A stretch of 64,000 bases of DNA from assembly GCA_905339155.1 (NCBI GenBank), contig CAJPFJ010000024.1, forward strand, positions 23,543-87,542, in the 5' to 3' direction. The notes below the pieces were generated by a model. It searched no databases. It was given only the letters and a program-made list of their open reading frames with translations, and was not told where the DNA came from. Positions 8,185-16,585 of the stretch are shown in pieces; position 1 is the stretch's first letter, and each line of letters begins with the position of its first letter. Made by a program: the position numbers and the translations under genes. Origin of the DNA: Methanosarcinales archaeon. Its GTDB lineage: Archaea > Halobacteriota > Methanosarcinia > Methanosarcinales > Methanoperedenaceae.

Positions 8185-9243
8185 TCATTGCGTCTTTATC
8201 TCATACCCATCAAACATCTTTCTCATAATGGTATCCTGGCATGTGCCAAATCCCGGAGTTGCGATCTTTTGACCATTCAGGCCATCGATCGAAGTAATAT
8301 CAGAATCTGCCCTGACAACAAGGGAAGTCCCTCCGGAATTCACACCATTTACGATATGTATCCGCCCATTATCATTTATCTTATATCTTAAAAGAACGGA
8401 GGTTCCGGCTATTGCAGCATCAACTTCCTGCTGATTTAAGGCATCTGTTATTGCCCTGCCACTTCTGTAACCTATTAATTGCAGATTCTTTCCGGAAATA
8501 AGTCCGACCTTCTCAAAATAACCTTGTTTCTGCGCTATATATATTGCAAAATAATGTGAATTTCCCTCAATGTATCCAAACCTGATGCTCTTATTAACAC
8601 GGGAAGGGATCCAATTCGGGTCCTCATCCAGTTTTTTTCTTACCTCATCGTAATATTTATTAATATATAATTTAGAGAGAAAATCATTGACATCCGTATA
8701 TCCTAAGGAACTAATATTGTTCTTTAAAATACCGGCTTTATCCATAATGTCAATGGCCGTTTTTGTTTCGTTAAGATCGGGATATTCTATATAAATTGTA
8801 TTATTGATGACTGCTGAGGTCATATTTTCATCAATTCCTGAGAATTCCTGCCCAAATTCCAGCACTTTTTCCCGGTTTATCGGATTATTAATGAACCTTG
8901 TTCCTTTAACCTGTGCCCATACCAGGGCTATTATCATATCTTCATCCTTCAGGTCTTCTGATATAGCCAGCACACAAGATGGATGGTTCTCCCAGATGTC
9001 CTTAGAATTTGCAAGATACCTGCCATAACCCTCGGAAACCGCTTTTGAAGGATTTGGTTCCCATGAAATAAAACCTGCGATGGATTCATTCACAAGCGCC
9101 TTTGACATCTCATCTGCTGTCATAGACACCACATAAATTGATTTTTGATTATTGGATCTTGCAGGCATTTCAAATATTTCATAAAACATGAATCCTGAAG
9201 CCACTACTAATACGATCGCACCTAAAATAATATAGTTTTTCAT
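8185..9243 (-). CDS. Membrane-anchored NMT1/SsuA-type substrate-binding protein with permuted halves
   Basis: 352 residues. An N-terminal membrane anchor (about 3-25) is followed by what is normally the C-terminal half of an NMT1/SsuA-like binding protein: VSMTADEMSKAL, then GFISWEPNPSKAVSEGYG, HPSCVLAIS and the helices after it. From about residue 220 the normal N-terminal half appears: RFGYIEGNSHYFAIYIAQ, GYFEKVGL, VDAAIAGTSVLL, then KIATPGFGTCQDTIMRKM and the end. The last residues (MRKMFDGYEI) would continue naturally into the first ones (IYVVSMTADEM), so the arrangement is a circular permutation or a tandem pair trimmed at both ends. It lies 7 nt after a histidine kinase, so it may be a sensor rather than a transporter part; no permease or ATPase gene is adjacent. 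Confidence 0.8.
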   Translation of the reverse strand: MKNYIILGAIVLVVASGFMFYEIFEMPARSNNQKSIYVVSMTADEMSKALVNESIAGFISWEPNPSKAVSEGYGRYLANSKDIWENHPSCVLAISEDLKDEDMIIALVWAQVKGTRFINNPINREKVLEFGQEFSGIDENMTSAVINNTIYIEYPDLNETKTAIDIMDKAGILKNNISSLGYTDVNDFLSKLYINKYYDEVRKKLDEDPNWIPSRVNKSIRFGYIEGNSHYFAIYIAQKQGYFEKVGLISGKNLQLIGYRSGRAITDALNQQEVDAAIAGTSVLLRYKINDNGRIHIVNGVNSGGTSLVVRADSDITSIDGLNGQKIATPGFGTCQDTIMRKMFDGYEIKTQ

Positions 9244-9250
9244 ATCATGA

Positions 9251-11053
9251 TCAACCTTTTTTCAATTTAAAACTGAAAGTGCAGCCCTTTCCAGGCTCGC
9301 TTTCTACATGAATTACACTTCCATGCGCCCTGATAATTCCGCTTGATATAGAAAGGCCAAGTCCGCATCCGCCAGTTTTTCTCCTTGAAGAACTGTCAAC
9401 CTGATAAAACTTATCAAATATTTTTTCAAGCTTTTCATTCTCAATCCCTATACCTGTGTCTTTCATCATGACCTCTATACCGTCCACATTTTCTTTTGCT
9501 GAAAGTATAATACTTCCGCCTTCTGGTGTGAATTTTAATGCATTCTCAAAGAGATTATTCAGCACAATAATAAGCTTATCCCTGTCAGCCATTACCTGAG
9601 AAAGATCATCTGGAAAGTCTATGTTTATAGATATATTTTTATTAAGAGCAACCTGTTTTATATTCTCATGTGATGCATCTGCTATTTCCCTTATGCTGAT
9701 AATATCCAATTTGAGTTCTGTCTTGCCTGCTTCGATCTTTGAAAGGTCAAGAATATCGTTTATGAGCCTGGTCTGCCGATCGATATTCCTCACTATTATC
9801 CGGAGTATCTCTTTCTTATCCGGAGCGATATTTGGATCAGATTCCAGATATTCAGCCGATATCTTCATAGATGAGAGAGGTGTTTTCAACTCATGGGAAA
9901 CAAGGGAAAGAAAATCAGATTTCAATTCATCTAATTTTTTCAATTCTTCATTTGCATTGATCAGTTCTTTATTCTTTTTTTCAAGATCTTTATTTGCCAC
10001 ATCAATTTTCGCTTCGAGCTTTTTCCTTATATCCAGGAGTTCGCTTGCAGTTGAATTGAATATCTCGGTCAACCGTCCTATCTCATTCCTGGAAGTTACA
10101 GGTATTTGCTTGAAATTCCCGCGAAGCATTCCAAAAGCCCCATCTTCAAGATACTTGACGGGTCTTGTGATGTTGCCCGAAACAACTAAAGCAAGAAAAA
10201 CAACCCCTATTACCGCCAACATGGAGATTTCAACCATCACCTTTCCAAGCATCAGGGCCCCGGCATAGGCTTCATCGATATTCTTTTCTGCTATTAGCCC
10301 CCACCTGTAAAGCGGCAGCCAGTAATAAGAGCCTAGAACATTTTCTCCTTTATAATTGACATATTCATTGATACCGTTTTTTTCATATGTGACTTCCCTG
10401 ACTGCGAAATTATTATTTATGTTATTAAAGAGGATAAGTGACCGGTTCTCATGGAATATTATGTCTCCCTTCTGGTTAACAATAAATACTTCACCTGATT
10501 TTCCAATATCGATATTTTCAATTATCCTGTATAGATTCTCAAGGCTTATTCGTGCTGCAAAGACTCCTATTATTTTTCCATTATTACGTACAGGATTGGT
10601 TATTATGATTTCAGGTGCTCCCGTGATATTTGATTTATAAACATCCGATAAATACATTTTTCCCTTTGAAGCCTCGATAAAATAAGTTTCCGGTCTTTCA
10701 TTTCCTGTTCGATAAATATTAGAGAAGATTATATTTCCATCAAGGTCAAGTGTATAAAATTCCCTGTATACGCCCTTGTGTTCACGTTCAAAGGTGTCCA
10801 GGAACTCTATGAAATATTCCTTTTGCATTGTTAAGGTGACCCTGGATTGGGATATTACACGAATATCATCTTTTCTTGCATCCATCCAGTTATTGATCAC
10901 ATTTCCGGTATTATCAGTTGCCCCAAGCAGGTTGGACATCACCGATTCACGGATAGCTAACTTACTGAAATCATAGGATATGTAAACAACCGAGGATAAA
11001 GGTACTACTGATATTATCAAAAAAAAGATTATCAGTTCTGACCGTAATCTCAC
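9251..11053 (-). CDS. Membrane sensor histidine kinase (dCache-HAMP-HisKA-HATPase)
   Basis: 600 residues. TM1 is at about 7-27; an extracytoplasmic Cache-type sensor follows (YRxxENIDIGKSGEVFIVNQKGDIIFH); TM2 is at about 270-292, then HAMP (SGNITRPVKYLEDG), a coiled coil and HisKA with the phosphorylated His in SHELKTPLSS. The HATPase shows the N box (NNLFENALKF), G1 (DTGIGI) and G2 (GCGLGLSIS). GTG start at 11053 after GAGGG. It lies between the response regulator (15 nt upstream) and the substrate-binding protein (7 nt downstream), so the three probably form one signalling unit. Confidence 0.93.
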   Translation of the reverse strand: MRLRSELIIFFLIISVVPLSSVVYISYDFSKLAIRESVMSNLLGATDNTGNVINNWMDARKDDIRVISQSRVTLTMQKEYFIEFLDTFEREHKGVYREFYTLDLDGNIIFSNIYRTGNERPETYFIEASKGKMYLSDVYKSNITGAPEIIITNPVRNNGKIIGVFAARISLENLYRIIENIDIGKSGEVFIVNQKGDIIFHENRSLILFNNINNNFAVREVTYEKNGINEYVNYKGENVLGSYYWLPLYRWGLIAEKNIDEAYAGALMLGKVMVEISMLAVIGVVFLALVVSGNITRPVKYLEDGAFGMLRGNFKQIPVTSRNEIGRLTEIFNSTASELLDIRKKLEAKIDVANKDLEKKNKELINANEELKKLDELKSDFLSLVSHELKTPLSSMKISAEYLESDPNIAPDKKEILRIIVRNIDRQTRLINDILDLSKIEAGKTELKLDIISIREIADASHENIKQVALNKNISINIDFPDDLSQVMADRDKLIIVLNNLFENALKFTPEGGSIILSAKENVDGIEVMMKDTGIGIENEKLEKIFDKFYQVDSSSRRKTGGCGLGLSISSGIIRAHGSVIHVESEPGKGCTFSFKLKKG

Positions 11054-11068
11054 ACATCCCTCGCATGC

Positions 11069-11581
11069 TTAATTTTTTGCCCTCCGAAGAGCGCTTTTTA
11101 TGCGGGCTTTCAATTCTTTAAGGTTGAAAGGTTTTGTTACATAATCATCAGCCCCAATATCCAGTCCTTTAACTTTATCCCTTACTGCATCTTTCGCAGT
11201 AAGTATAATAACGGGAATATTTTTTGTCAGGGGATCTTTTTTTAATTTTTCGCACACTTCATAACCATCCATTTCAGGCATCATGAGATCAAGAATTATC
11301 AGGTCGGGTATCTCTGTTTTAGCTTTAATGAGCGCCTCTGGGCCATTGCTTGCTCCAACAATAAGGTAATCTTCGACTTCAAGAGATTTCTGTAAAGGCA
11401 GAAGTGTATCAATCTCATCATCAACTATCAAGATCTTTGACCTCGTATCTGAAAACTTTTCAATCCTTTGTGCCACTTCATCTTCAGGAATTCCAAGTAT
11501 AATGGAAATCTCGGAATTAGATATCTTTTCATTATTCTTTATTAATTCAATTATTTTAATATCAATAGCATCACTATTCAT
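11069..11581 (-). CDS. Response regulator with an N-terminal HTH-like segment
   Basis: 170 residues. The first 45 look like an Lrp/AsnC-type helix-turn-helix (IDIKIIELIKNNEKISNSEISIILGI, read here as two pieces around residues 5-30). The receiver domain follows: ILIVDDE, the phosphorylated Asp in LIILDLMMPEMDGYE, the Thr/Lys switch (ILTAKD and VTKPF). DNA-binding domains usually follow receivers, so the order is unusual. The ATG at 11581 is used because GGTGGTGA lies before it; it overlaps the upstream winged-helix stop. Cognate partner of the kinase at 9251-11053. Confidence 0.88.
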   Translation of the reverse strand: MNSDAIDIKIIELIKNNEKISNSEISIILGIPEDEVAQRIEKFSDTRSKILIVDDEIDTLLPLQKSLEVEDYLIVGASNGPEALIKAKTEIPDLIILDLMMPEMDGYEVCEKLKKDPLTKNIPVIILTAKDAVRDKVKGLDIGADDYVTKPFNLKELKARIKSALRRAKN

Positions 11582-11882
11582 TGCTTTCACCACCATTCAT
11601 CATTTGTTTCAGATCTTCATTGATCTTTAGCAGGTATTTTGTCAGTTCGCTATCCATGTTCAACCTGAAAACCCGAATCTGTTTACCAAGCGGTTTTTCT
11701 ATAATTACATTAATATCAAGAAGCGGCCCTATTACTCTGGATACTGTGGAATGGGATAAGCCAGTAACTGCAGCGATCCCTGATAGGTACGTGTCATTGT
11801 CCTTATTGTCAAGCAAATGCTCAAGGACTACTAGTTGTGCGGTTTTGCCAAAGATTTTTTCGAGAGAATTAGGATTTTGCAT
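11574..11882 (-). CDS. Winged-helix transcriptional regulator
   Basis: 102 residues of the ArsR/MarR-like winged-helix type. The recognition region is near GIAAVTGLSHSTVSRVIGPL, followed by the wing (IIEKPLGKQIRVFRLN). The first gene of the sensory operon; its end overlaps the response regulator, so translation is probably coupled. It likely controls this operon or the targets of the two-component system. There is no sign of a ligand-binding domain. Confidence 0.8.
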   Translation of the reverse strand: MQNPNSLEKIFGKTAQLVVLEHLLDNKDNDTYLSGIAAVTGLSHSTVSRVIGPLLDINVIIEKPLGKQIRVFRLNMDSELTKYLLKINEDLKQMMNGGESNE

Positions 11883-12059
11883 AAATAAGATTAAGATTAC
11901 TATATTGTTATATAATCATATCCTTTTTTTAGCAGGCATATATTTCAATGTTTAATAGGTGGCTTAAACTTAAATTCATCATTATATTATATAATCCTTG
12001 AATTGAATACGAATAGCTTAACCGCAAATATTAAATACTAGATAATATATGTATAGACT

Positions 12060-12215
12060 TGTCGATGAATAGTCGAGAAATGTAATTGGGTGGCTATCGA
12101 CAGGTTGGGAAGTGGTGGTTTTAATAACCCTCAACTTTAAAAGATCAATATCGACAGATTTACCAATCTGCTAAAAGGTCTTGGGGTTTGGGATTATTAC
12201 CTCCATCTCAACCCC
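12060..12215 (+). ncRNA. Candidate structured RNA upstream of uvrC
   Basis: The 428-bp gap between the winged-helix gene and uvrC has no convincing gene but contains clear RNA-like folding. A TGTCGAT/ATCGACA stem joins 12060-12066 to 12096-12102. CAGATT-TACC-AATCTG is a perfect 6-bp hairpin at 12155-12170. An 11-bp stem with one bulged base and G-U pairs joins 12183-12194 to 12205-12215. A TATA-like AATATTAAATAC at about 12027-12038 stands at the right distance upstream, and T-runs follow at about 12264. It may be a separate RNA or a long uvrC leader. The strand is inferred from the promoter-like element. Confidence 0.4.
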
Positions 12216-12310
12216 AATTTTGATGCGATATTAGGAAATAATCATAACCCTTAAAGAGGTAACTTTTTGTTCACTAAGAATAATTGTAGCTCTGTGTGCT
12301 TTTTGCAGAT

Positions 12311-14065
12311 ATGAGAAAAAATATTGACTATGTAAAGAAACTCCCTGTTTCCCCTGGCGTGTATATCATGAAAGACGGTGAAAACAAGGTGATCTATATC
12401 GGAAAAGCAAATTCACTTCGCGGCAGGGTAAGCCAGTATTTCAGGGAGCAGGAATCGCCTAAAAACCGCCTCCTCATGAAAAATTTTTGGGATTTAGACT
12501 ATATTACAACTGGCAACGAGATAGAAGCGCTGGTTCTTGAATCAAACCTGATTAAAGAACACAGGCCCCGCTATAACGTAAAGCTGCGGGATGATAAAAA
12601 TTATCCTTTTATAAGGATAACCAACGATATATTCCCGCGCATATGCATTTCCCGGAGACGTTTTAGGGATGGGGCACAGTATTTCGGGCCGTATCCGGGT
12701 TCAAAATCGGTAAGGGCGATGATCAAAATGGCTTCAAGTCTTGGTATCAGGAGATGCAAGAAGAAACTACCCTGCCCCCCGTGCCTTAATTATCATATTA
12801 AGCAATGTGCTGCACCCTGTCTTGGTAATATTACGAAAGAGGAGTATCATGAAATAATAAATAATGTTACAACGTTCCTTAAAGGAAAACACGATCAGTT
12901 AATCCAATCACTCAATGCGGAAATGGACAGGCTTTCGCAAATACAGGATTATGAAAAAGCTGCGCGAATTCGCGACCAGATCAATGCCTTACTTGAACTT
13001 TCTGAAAAGCAGCGGGTAAATATTCCAGGCAGGAAAGAACAGGATATTATTGCTTATGCAGTTAAAGGAAGTTCTGGTAGTGTGCAGGTATTCCATGTAG
13101 ACGAAGGAATACTCAAAGGGAGGGAGACTTTTTCACTGGACACTGGCGGATCCGAAGAGAAAGAGATCCTTGCAAGCTTTGTCAAACAATATTACCAGGA
13201 TGCCAAACCTCCTGAAGAAATAATAATTCCTGTAGAAATAATAGATGAATCAATATCCCTCTGGCTTTCAGGAAAGGGTTCAAAGGTCAAGACACCAAAA
13301 ACCAAAGTTGAGAAAGGATTATTGGATCTTGCCATGGAAAATGCCGGAATGCTCCTTAAACAGGAAATACTTTCACAAAGTCCAGGGGCAAATGAAGAGC
13401 TTTCTATTCTTAAGGATGCTTTATCACTTCCCATTCTACCTTCATTAATAGAAGCCTTTGATATTTCCAACATCAGTGGAACGAATGCAACAGGCTCTCT
13501 TGTTTCATTTGAGAATGGTGTCCCGGATAAAAAGAATTACCGAAGGTTCAAGATAAAGACTGTTGAAGGTGCGGATGATTATGCTATGATCGGGGAAGTT
13601 GTGGGAAGAGCATATTCGAGGCGGATAAAGGAAGGAAAGCGGATGCCTGACCTGATCTTGATAGATGGTGGAAAGGGTCAGTTAAATGCAGCTCATGATG
13701 CTATTTCAAGACTTGGACTGAAATTGAATATTGCAGGCATCGCCAAGGAATTTGAATATATTTTTATTCCGGATATGGAATCCCCGGTTATCTTGCCTCG
13801 TGATTCACCGGGCCTTAAGTTGCTGCAAAGGATACGGGATGAAGCTCACAGGTTCGCACTTGCATATCACAGGAAACTGCGTGGTAAAAAACTCAGCGAG
13901 TCTTTGCTGGACAGCATACAGGGAATTGGTGCCCGGAAGAAGCAGGCGCTTTTAAAATATTTCCGGTCAGTCGATGAATTAAGGAAAGCAGATGTCACCG
14001 AGATAAAAAAAGTCCCTGGTATAACAGGAAAAGATGCCGAAAATATTCAAAAGTTTTTACGATAG
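12311..14065 (+). CDS. uvrC: UvrC, nucleotide excision repair endonuclease subunit
   Basis: 584 residues, near the usual bacterial length. The N-terminal GIY-YIG nuclease (PGVYIMKD, VIYIGKA) makes the 3' cut. A Cys-rich segment (RRCKKKLPCPPCLNYHIKQC..PC, about 155-180) is the family's four-Cys metal/Fe-S site. A UVR motif (DYEKAARIRDQI) binds UvrB, the RNase-H-like endonuclease (AFDISNISGT, LILIDGGKGQLNA) makes the 5' cut and helix-hairpin-helix motifs end the protein. I used the ATG at 12311; a GTG lies 15 nt upstream. UvrABC is rare in archaea and known from mesophilic methanogens, where it was acquired from bacteria. uvrA and uvrB are not in the window. Confidence 0.95.
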   Translation: MRKNIDYVKKLPVSPGVYIMKDGENKVIYIGKANSLRGRVSQYFREQESPKNRLLMKNFWDLDYITTGNEIEALVLESNLIKEHRPRYNVKLRDDKNYPFIRITNDIFPRICISRRRFRDGAQYFGPYPGSKSVRAMIKMASSLGIRRCKKKLPCPPCLNYHIKQCAAPCLGNITKEEYHEIINNVTTFLKGKHDQLIQSLNAEMDRLSQIQDYEKAARIRDQINALLELSEKQRVNIPGRKEQDIIAYAVKGSSGSVQVFHVDEGILKGRETFSLDTGGSEEKEILASFVKQYYQDAKPPEEIIIPVEIIDESISLWLSGKGSKVKTPKTKVEKGLLDLAMENAGMLLKQEILSQSPGANEELSILKDALSLPILPSLIEAFDISNISGTNATGSLVSFENGVPDKKNYRRFKIKTVEGADDYAMIGEVVGRAYSRRIKEGKRMPDLILIDGGKGQLNAAHDAISRLGLKLNIAGIAKEFEYIFIPDMESPVILPRDSPGLKLLQRIRDEAHRFALAYHRKLRGKKLSESLLDSIQGIGARKKQALLKYFRSVDELRKADVTEIKKVPGITGKDAENIQKFLR

Positions 14066-14222
14066 AAATACGAGTCAAAATTGTAGTGGTTGCCACACTC
14101 CAGTAACAAAAGACCTGTCCATAAGGATACATAGTTTCACAAAAAATCGTATGAATTTTTATCATGAACAATCATGACAAGTTTTAAATACAATGAATAA
14201 TCATTATGTATTGGTGATTAAA

Positions 14223-14357
14223 ATGGAGACTTTAATTCAACCAGAATTTGTAATGAAGAGGAAGATATGCGAGAATTGCGGTGAAGGCACTTTTGAATTT
14301 GGCGATGAACCAAGATTGGAGAAATATTTCTGCACGGATTGCTTGACACCACGATAA
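14223..14357 (+). CDS. Small zinc-ribbon-like protein (44 aa)
   Basis: A 44-codon frame from ATG 14223 to TAA 14355-14357 with two C-x2-C knuckles, CENCGEG and FCTDCLTP, spaced about 20 residues apart. This is the layout of a minimal zinc ribbon. A TATA-like GTTTTAAATAC stands about 45 nt upstream. Function unknown. It is followed 39 nt later by another small Cys-rich gene, and the two look co-transcribed. Confidence 0.6.
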   Translation: METLIQPEFVMKRKICENCGEGTFEFGDEPRLEKYFCTDCLTPR

Positions 14358-14396
14358 TAATACCGATTCCTGCAATAAATGCTATGGAGGTATTCT

Positions 14397-14555
14397 ATGG
14401 GATGCCAGCACTTTAAAAACACACGTTGCATGCTTGATCCAAAGTTTCATAAACCATCACAAACCGAGATTGCCAGCTTCTGTGATACTGAAAATTATTC
14501 CGACTGTCCGGTTGTCAATAAATTCAGCGGGCTTGAATGCATGTCTTGCAGTTAA
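14397..14555 (+). CDS. Small Cys-rich protein (52 aa)
   Basis: A 52-codon frame with an ideal ribosome-binding site (GGAGGT, 5 nt before the ATG at 14397). Seven cysteines lie at MGC, TRC, FCD, DCP and the C-terminal ECMSCS. The spacing suggests a metal or Fe-S site, or disulfides. No family recognised. Its stop is 4 nt from the stop of the convergent MsvR-like regulator gene. The strong ribosome-binding site and Cys pattern argue that it is real despite its size. Confidence 0.65.
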   Translation: MGCQHFKNTRCMLDPKFHKPSQTEIASFCDTENYSDCPVVNKFSGLECMSCS

Positions 14556-14558
14556 TGA

Positions 14559-15302
14559 TCATTCGACTTTTACTTTTTCAATAACGAATTTGCAATTATC
14601 ATTCCCTGTACCATAACATTCTGTTTCCCTTACACTAAATTCTGATTTCAATTTACTGGTTAAGACTCCTTCAATGATCCCCTCATCCATGGAACACAAT
14701 GTTTTTCCCACATCTGGCATTTTACCGCAATGATAACAATCAATAACCGAAATTACTATTTGATCGCCCTTTAATAAGGTCATTTCCCCCAGTTCATGTT
14801 CCCCCCAAAAAACAGATAGTTCTTCAAGTATGGCTCTTAAACTGCGGGATTTTAGTTCCGGACCGATCCTAGCTCCAATATTGTACCCGATGGTTTTCAA
14901 AATAGGTTTCGGTTCTATTCCATACGCTTCCATTCCATATCGAAGTGCGCAGAAAAGCTTTTCTTTGAATGAATCCCCGTTCAATATTGAAATGCAATCC
15001 ATTTGTGTATTATAATGGTTGTTTAAAGGGGTCTGTGAATATGCAAGATAAATCGCATTCAAAACAAAAAATTTTTTCCGCTTATCTTTCGGAAATGTTT
15101 TTTCCCGGATTAGATCAAGATCCTTAAGATCGTTCAGGTGCACCGAAATCGTGGATTTTGCCTTCATAGATTTTTCCACAAGTTCATCAAATGATGCAGT
15201 CCCGTTTTCCAGGATTTCCAGGATCTTTAATTTTACCGGGCTGTCCAGCGCTATCATACCATGATCGGTAGATAAAATAGCTGTAGTCCGGCCGTTTACC
15301 AT
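14559..15302 (-). CDS. msvR: MsvR-like redox-responsive regulator (HTH + V4R domain)
   Basis: 247 residues. An N-terminal ArsR-type winged helix (about 15-90, with KSTISVHLNDLKDL as recognition region) is followed by a V4R domain (about 100-245). V4R cysteines are visible: DCYHCGKMPDVGKTLC and ECYGTGNDNC. This architecture is that of MsvR of methanogens, a regulator that binds DNA according to redox state and represses its own promoter. A near-perfect MsvR-type box lies upstream at 15336-15351. The TATA-like element at about 15322-15333 puts transcription start at or near the ATG, so the mRNA may be leaderless. Confidence 0.8.
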   Translation of the reverse strand: MVNGRTTAILSTDHGMIALDSPVKLKILEILENGTASFDELVEKSMKAKSTISVHLNDLKDLDLIREKTFPKDKRKKFFVLNAIYLAYSQTPLNNHYNTQMDCISILNGDSFKEKLFCALRYGMEAYGIEPKPILKTIGYNIGARIGPELKSRSLRAILEELSVFWGEHELGEMTLLKGDQIVISVIDCYHCGKMPDVGKTLCSMDEGIIEGVLTSKLKSEFSVRETECYGTGNDNCKFVIEKVKVE

Positions 15303-15335
15303 AGAGTCTAAACAGTTTTAGTAATATAAATACTG

Positions 15336-15351
15336 TTCGTTTATGTACGAA
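15336..15351. promoter_or_regulatory. Probable MsvR operator between divergent promoters
   Basis: The sequence TTCGTT-TATG-TACGAA matches the published MsvR box (TTCGTA-N4-TACGAA) at all but one position. It lies directly upstream of a TATA-like element for the MsvR-like gene (minus strand) and directly upstream of AGTATATATT facing the methyltransferase gene (plus strand), so one dimer could control both. Confidence 0.65.
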
Positions 15352-15445
15352 AGTATATATTTCCTTATCATGCAAAATTATATTTGCGGGATTCAATGAA
15401 ATGCAGGTAACATAAAATATGAGACTATCGATATTATGACACATC

Positions 15446-16465
15446 ATGACCCGTGATAAACATACCATTAAATTCACAAAACCCATCCTTTCAAATAAAG
15501 AAGGTTTGCAGCTTTCAACACCTGAAATAGTTGCAAAATATATAGCGCGAAGGCTAAAAACGGATATAATCGCAGACCTTGGTTGCGGGATCGGTGGGCA
15601 GGTTATATTTTTTGCCAGAGAGTGTAAGAAAGTCTATGCAGTAGAAAGAAACCCTGAAAAGCTTGAGTATGCAAAAGAAAATTGCAGGCTATATGATGTT
15701 GATAATGTTGAATTCATACTCGGAGATGCGCTATCTCCGGAAATAAAAGAAAAAGTATCTGATGCTGACATCATTTTTTCCGATCCTGCCAGGCCACTCT
15801 CGGAAAAAGAAAGGAGCCTTGAGAATCTTGAGCCATCAATTCCCGAAATAATAAAAATATATTCTGATGTCACACCCGAACTGGCATTCCATGCACCGCC
15901 CCAGATGCCGCCTGAGCGGATCGTTCTTGGTTGCGAGCGCGAATATCTTTCTTTGAACGGGCAGTTGAACAGGCTGACATTATATTTGGGCTCGCTAAAA
16001 TCATGTGATAGAAGTGCAGTTGTGCTACCCGGCGGTGAAAGGCTGGGTTCATTAGATGCCCCCGGGATCAGGAAAAGTCCAATTTGTGATTATCTTTATG
16101 AACCCGAGCCTTCTGTTGTTAAAGCAAAGCTCTTGAATGAATTATCGCATAATTTGGCTAAAGAAAATAAGGATGTGTTTTTCTATAAAGGTGATGACCG
16201 GCGGACTCTTTTGACTTCATCAACTCTTATTGATTCAGATTTTTTTAAGGATAGTTACAGGGCTATTGCCAATACAGAAAATGACATGACAAAATTAAAA
16301 GAGATTTTAAAATCCCAGAAGGCAAAGAATGTTGTCCTGCGTTTTGATATTGATCCTAAACAATACTGGGAGATAAGGACAAGGCTCGAGGAAGGATTGG
16401 CAGGCACACGGACGCTTCATGTATTTGGGTTCGGGAATGAGCTGATCGTGTGCGAAAAGATATGA
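15446..16465 (+). CDS. Class I SAM-dependent methyltransferase, archaeal THUMP-like type
   Basis: 339 residues. The SAM core shows IADLGCGIGGQVIFFA (motif I), VYAVERNPEKLEYA (motif II) and IIFSDPARPL in the place of the catalytic (D/N)PP(Y/F). The C-terminal half (VVLRFDIDPKQYW...RTLHVFGFGNELIV) resembles the THUMP-like domain fused to RNA-type methyltransferases. It is probably an RNA methyltransferase; the substrate is unknown. The divergent promoter is shared with the MsvR-like gene. Confidence 0.75.
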   Translation: MTRDKHTIKFTKPILSNKEGLQLSTPEIVAKYIARRLKTDIIADLGCGIGGQVIFFARECKKVYAVERNPEKLEYAKENCRLYDVDNVEFILGDALSPEIKEKVSDADIIFSDPARPLSEKERSLENLEPSIPEIIKIYSDVTPELAFHAPPQMPPERIVLGCEREYLSLNGQLNRLTLYLGSLKSCDRSAVVLPGGERLGSLDAPGIRKSPICDYLYEPEPSVVKAKLLNELSHNLAKENKDVFFYKGDDRRTLLTSSTLIDSDFFKDSYRAIANTENDMTKLKEILKSQKAKNVVLRFDIDPKQYWEIRTRLEEGLAGTRTLHVFGFGNELIVCEKI

Positions 16466-16498
16466 GCGGAAGATAAGACAGATAACATGAGAGGAACT

Positions 16499-16568
16499 CA
16501 CCCATTCACTGGGTGCACAATCAGGTATACGGCTGGAAACAGCACCGAAAGGGCACGCCGGGTGAATG
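16499..16568 (+). ncRNA. Candidate compact structured RNA with two GAAA tetraloops
   Basis: The gap after the methyltransferase contains CACCCA-TTCAC-TGGGTG (16499-16515), GCTG-GAAA-CAGC (16532-16543) and CC-GAAA-GG (16545-16552), the latter two enclosed by CGGC/GCCG (16530-16533 and 16557-16560). CATTCAC at 16503-16509 is also complementary to GTGAATG at 16562-16568, so the loop region can pair downstream instead. Two GNRA-type loops in 25 nt are a typical RNA sign. The strand is assumed from the GAAA loops. No known class was recognised. Confidence 0.35.
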
Positions 16569-16585
16569 TTTCACATAAATAAACT

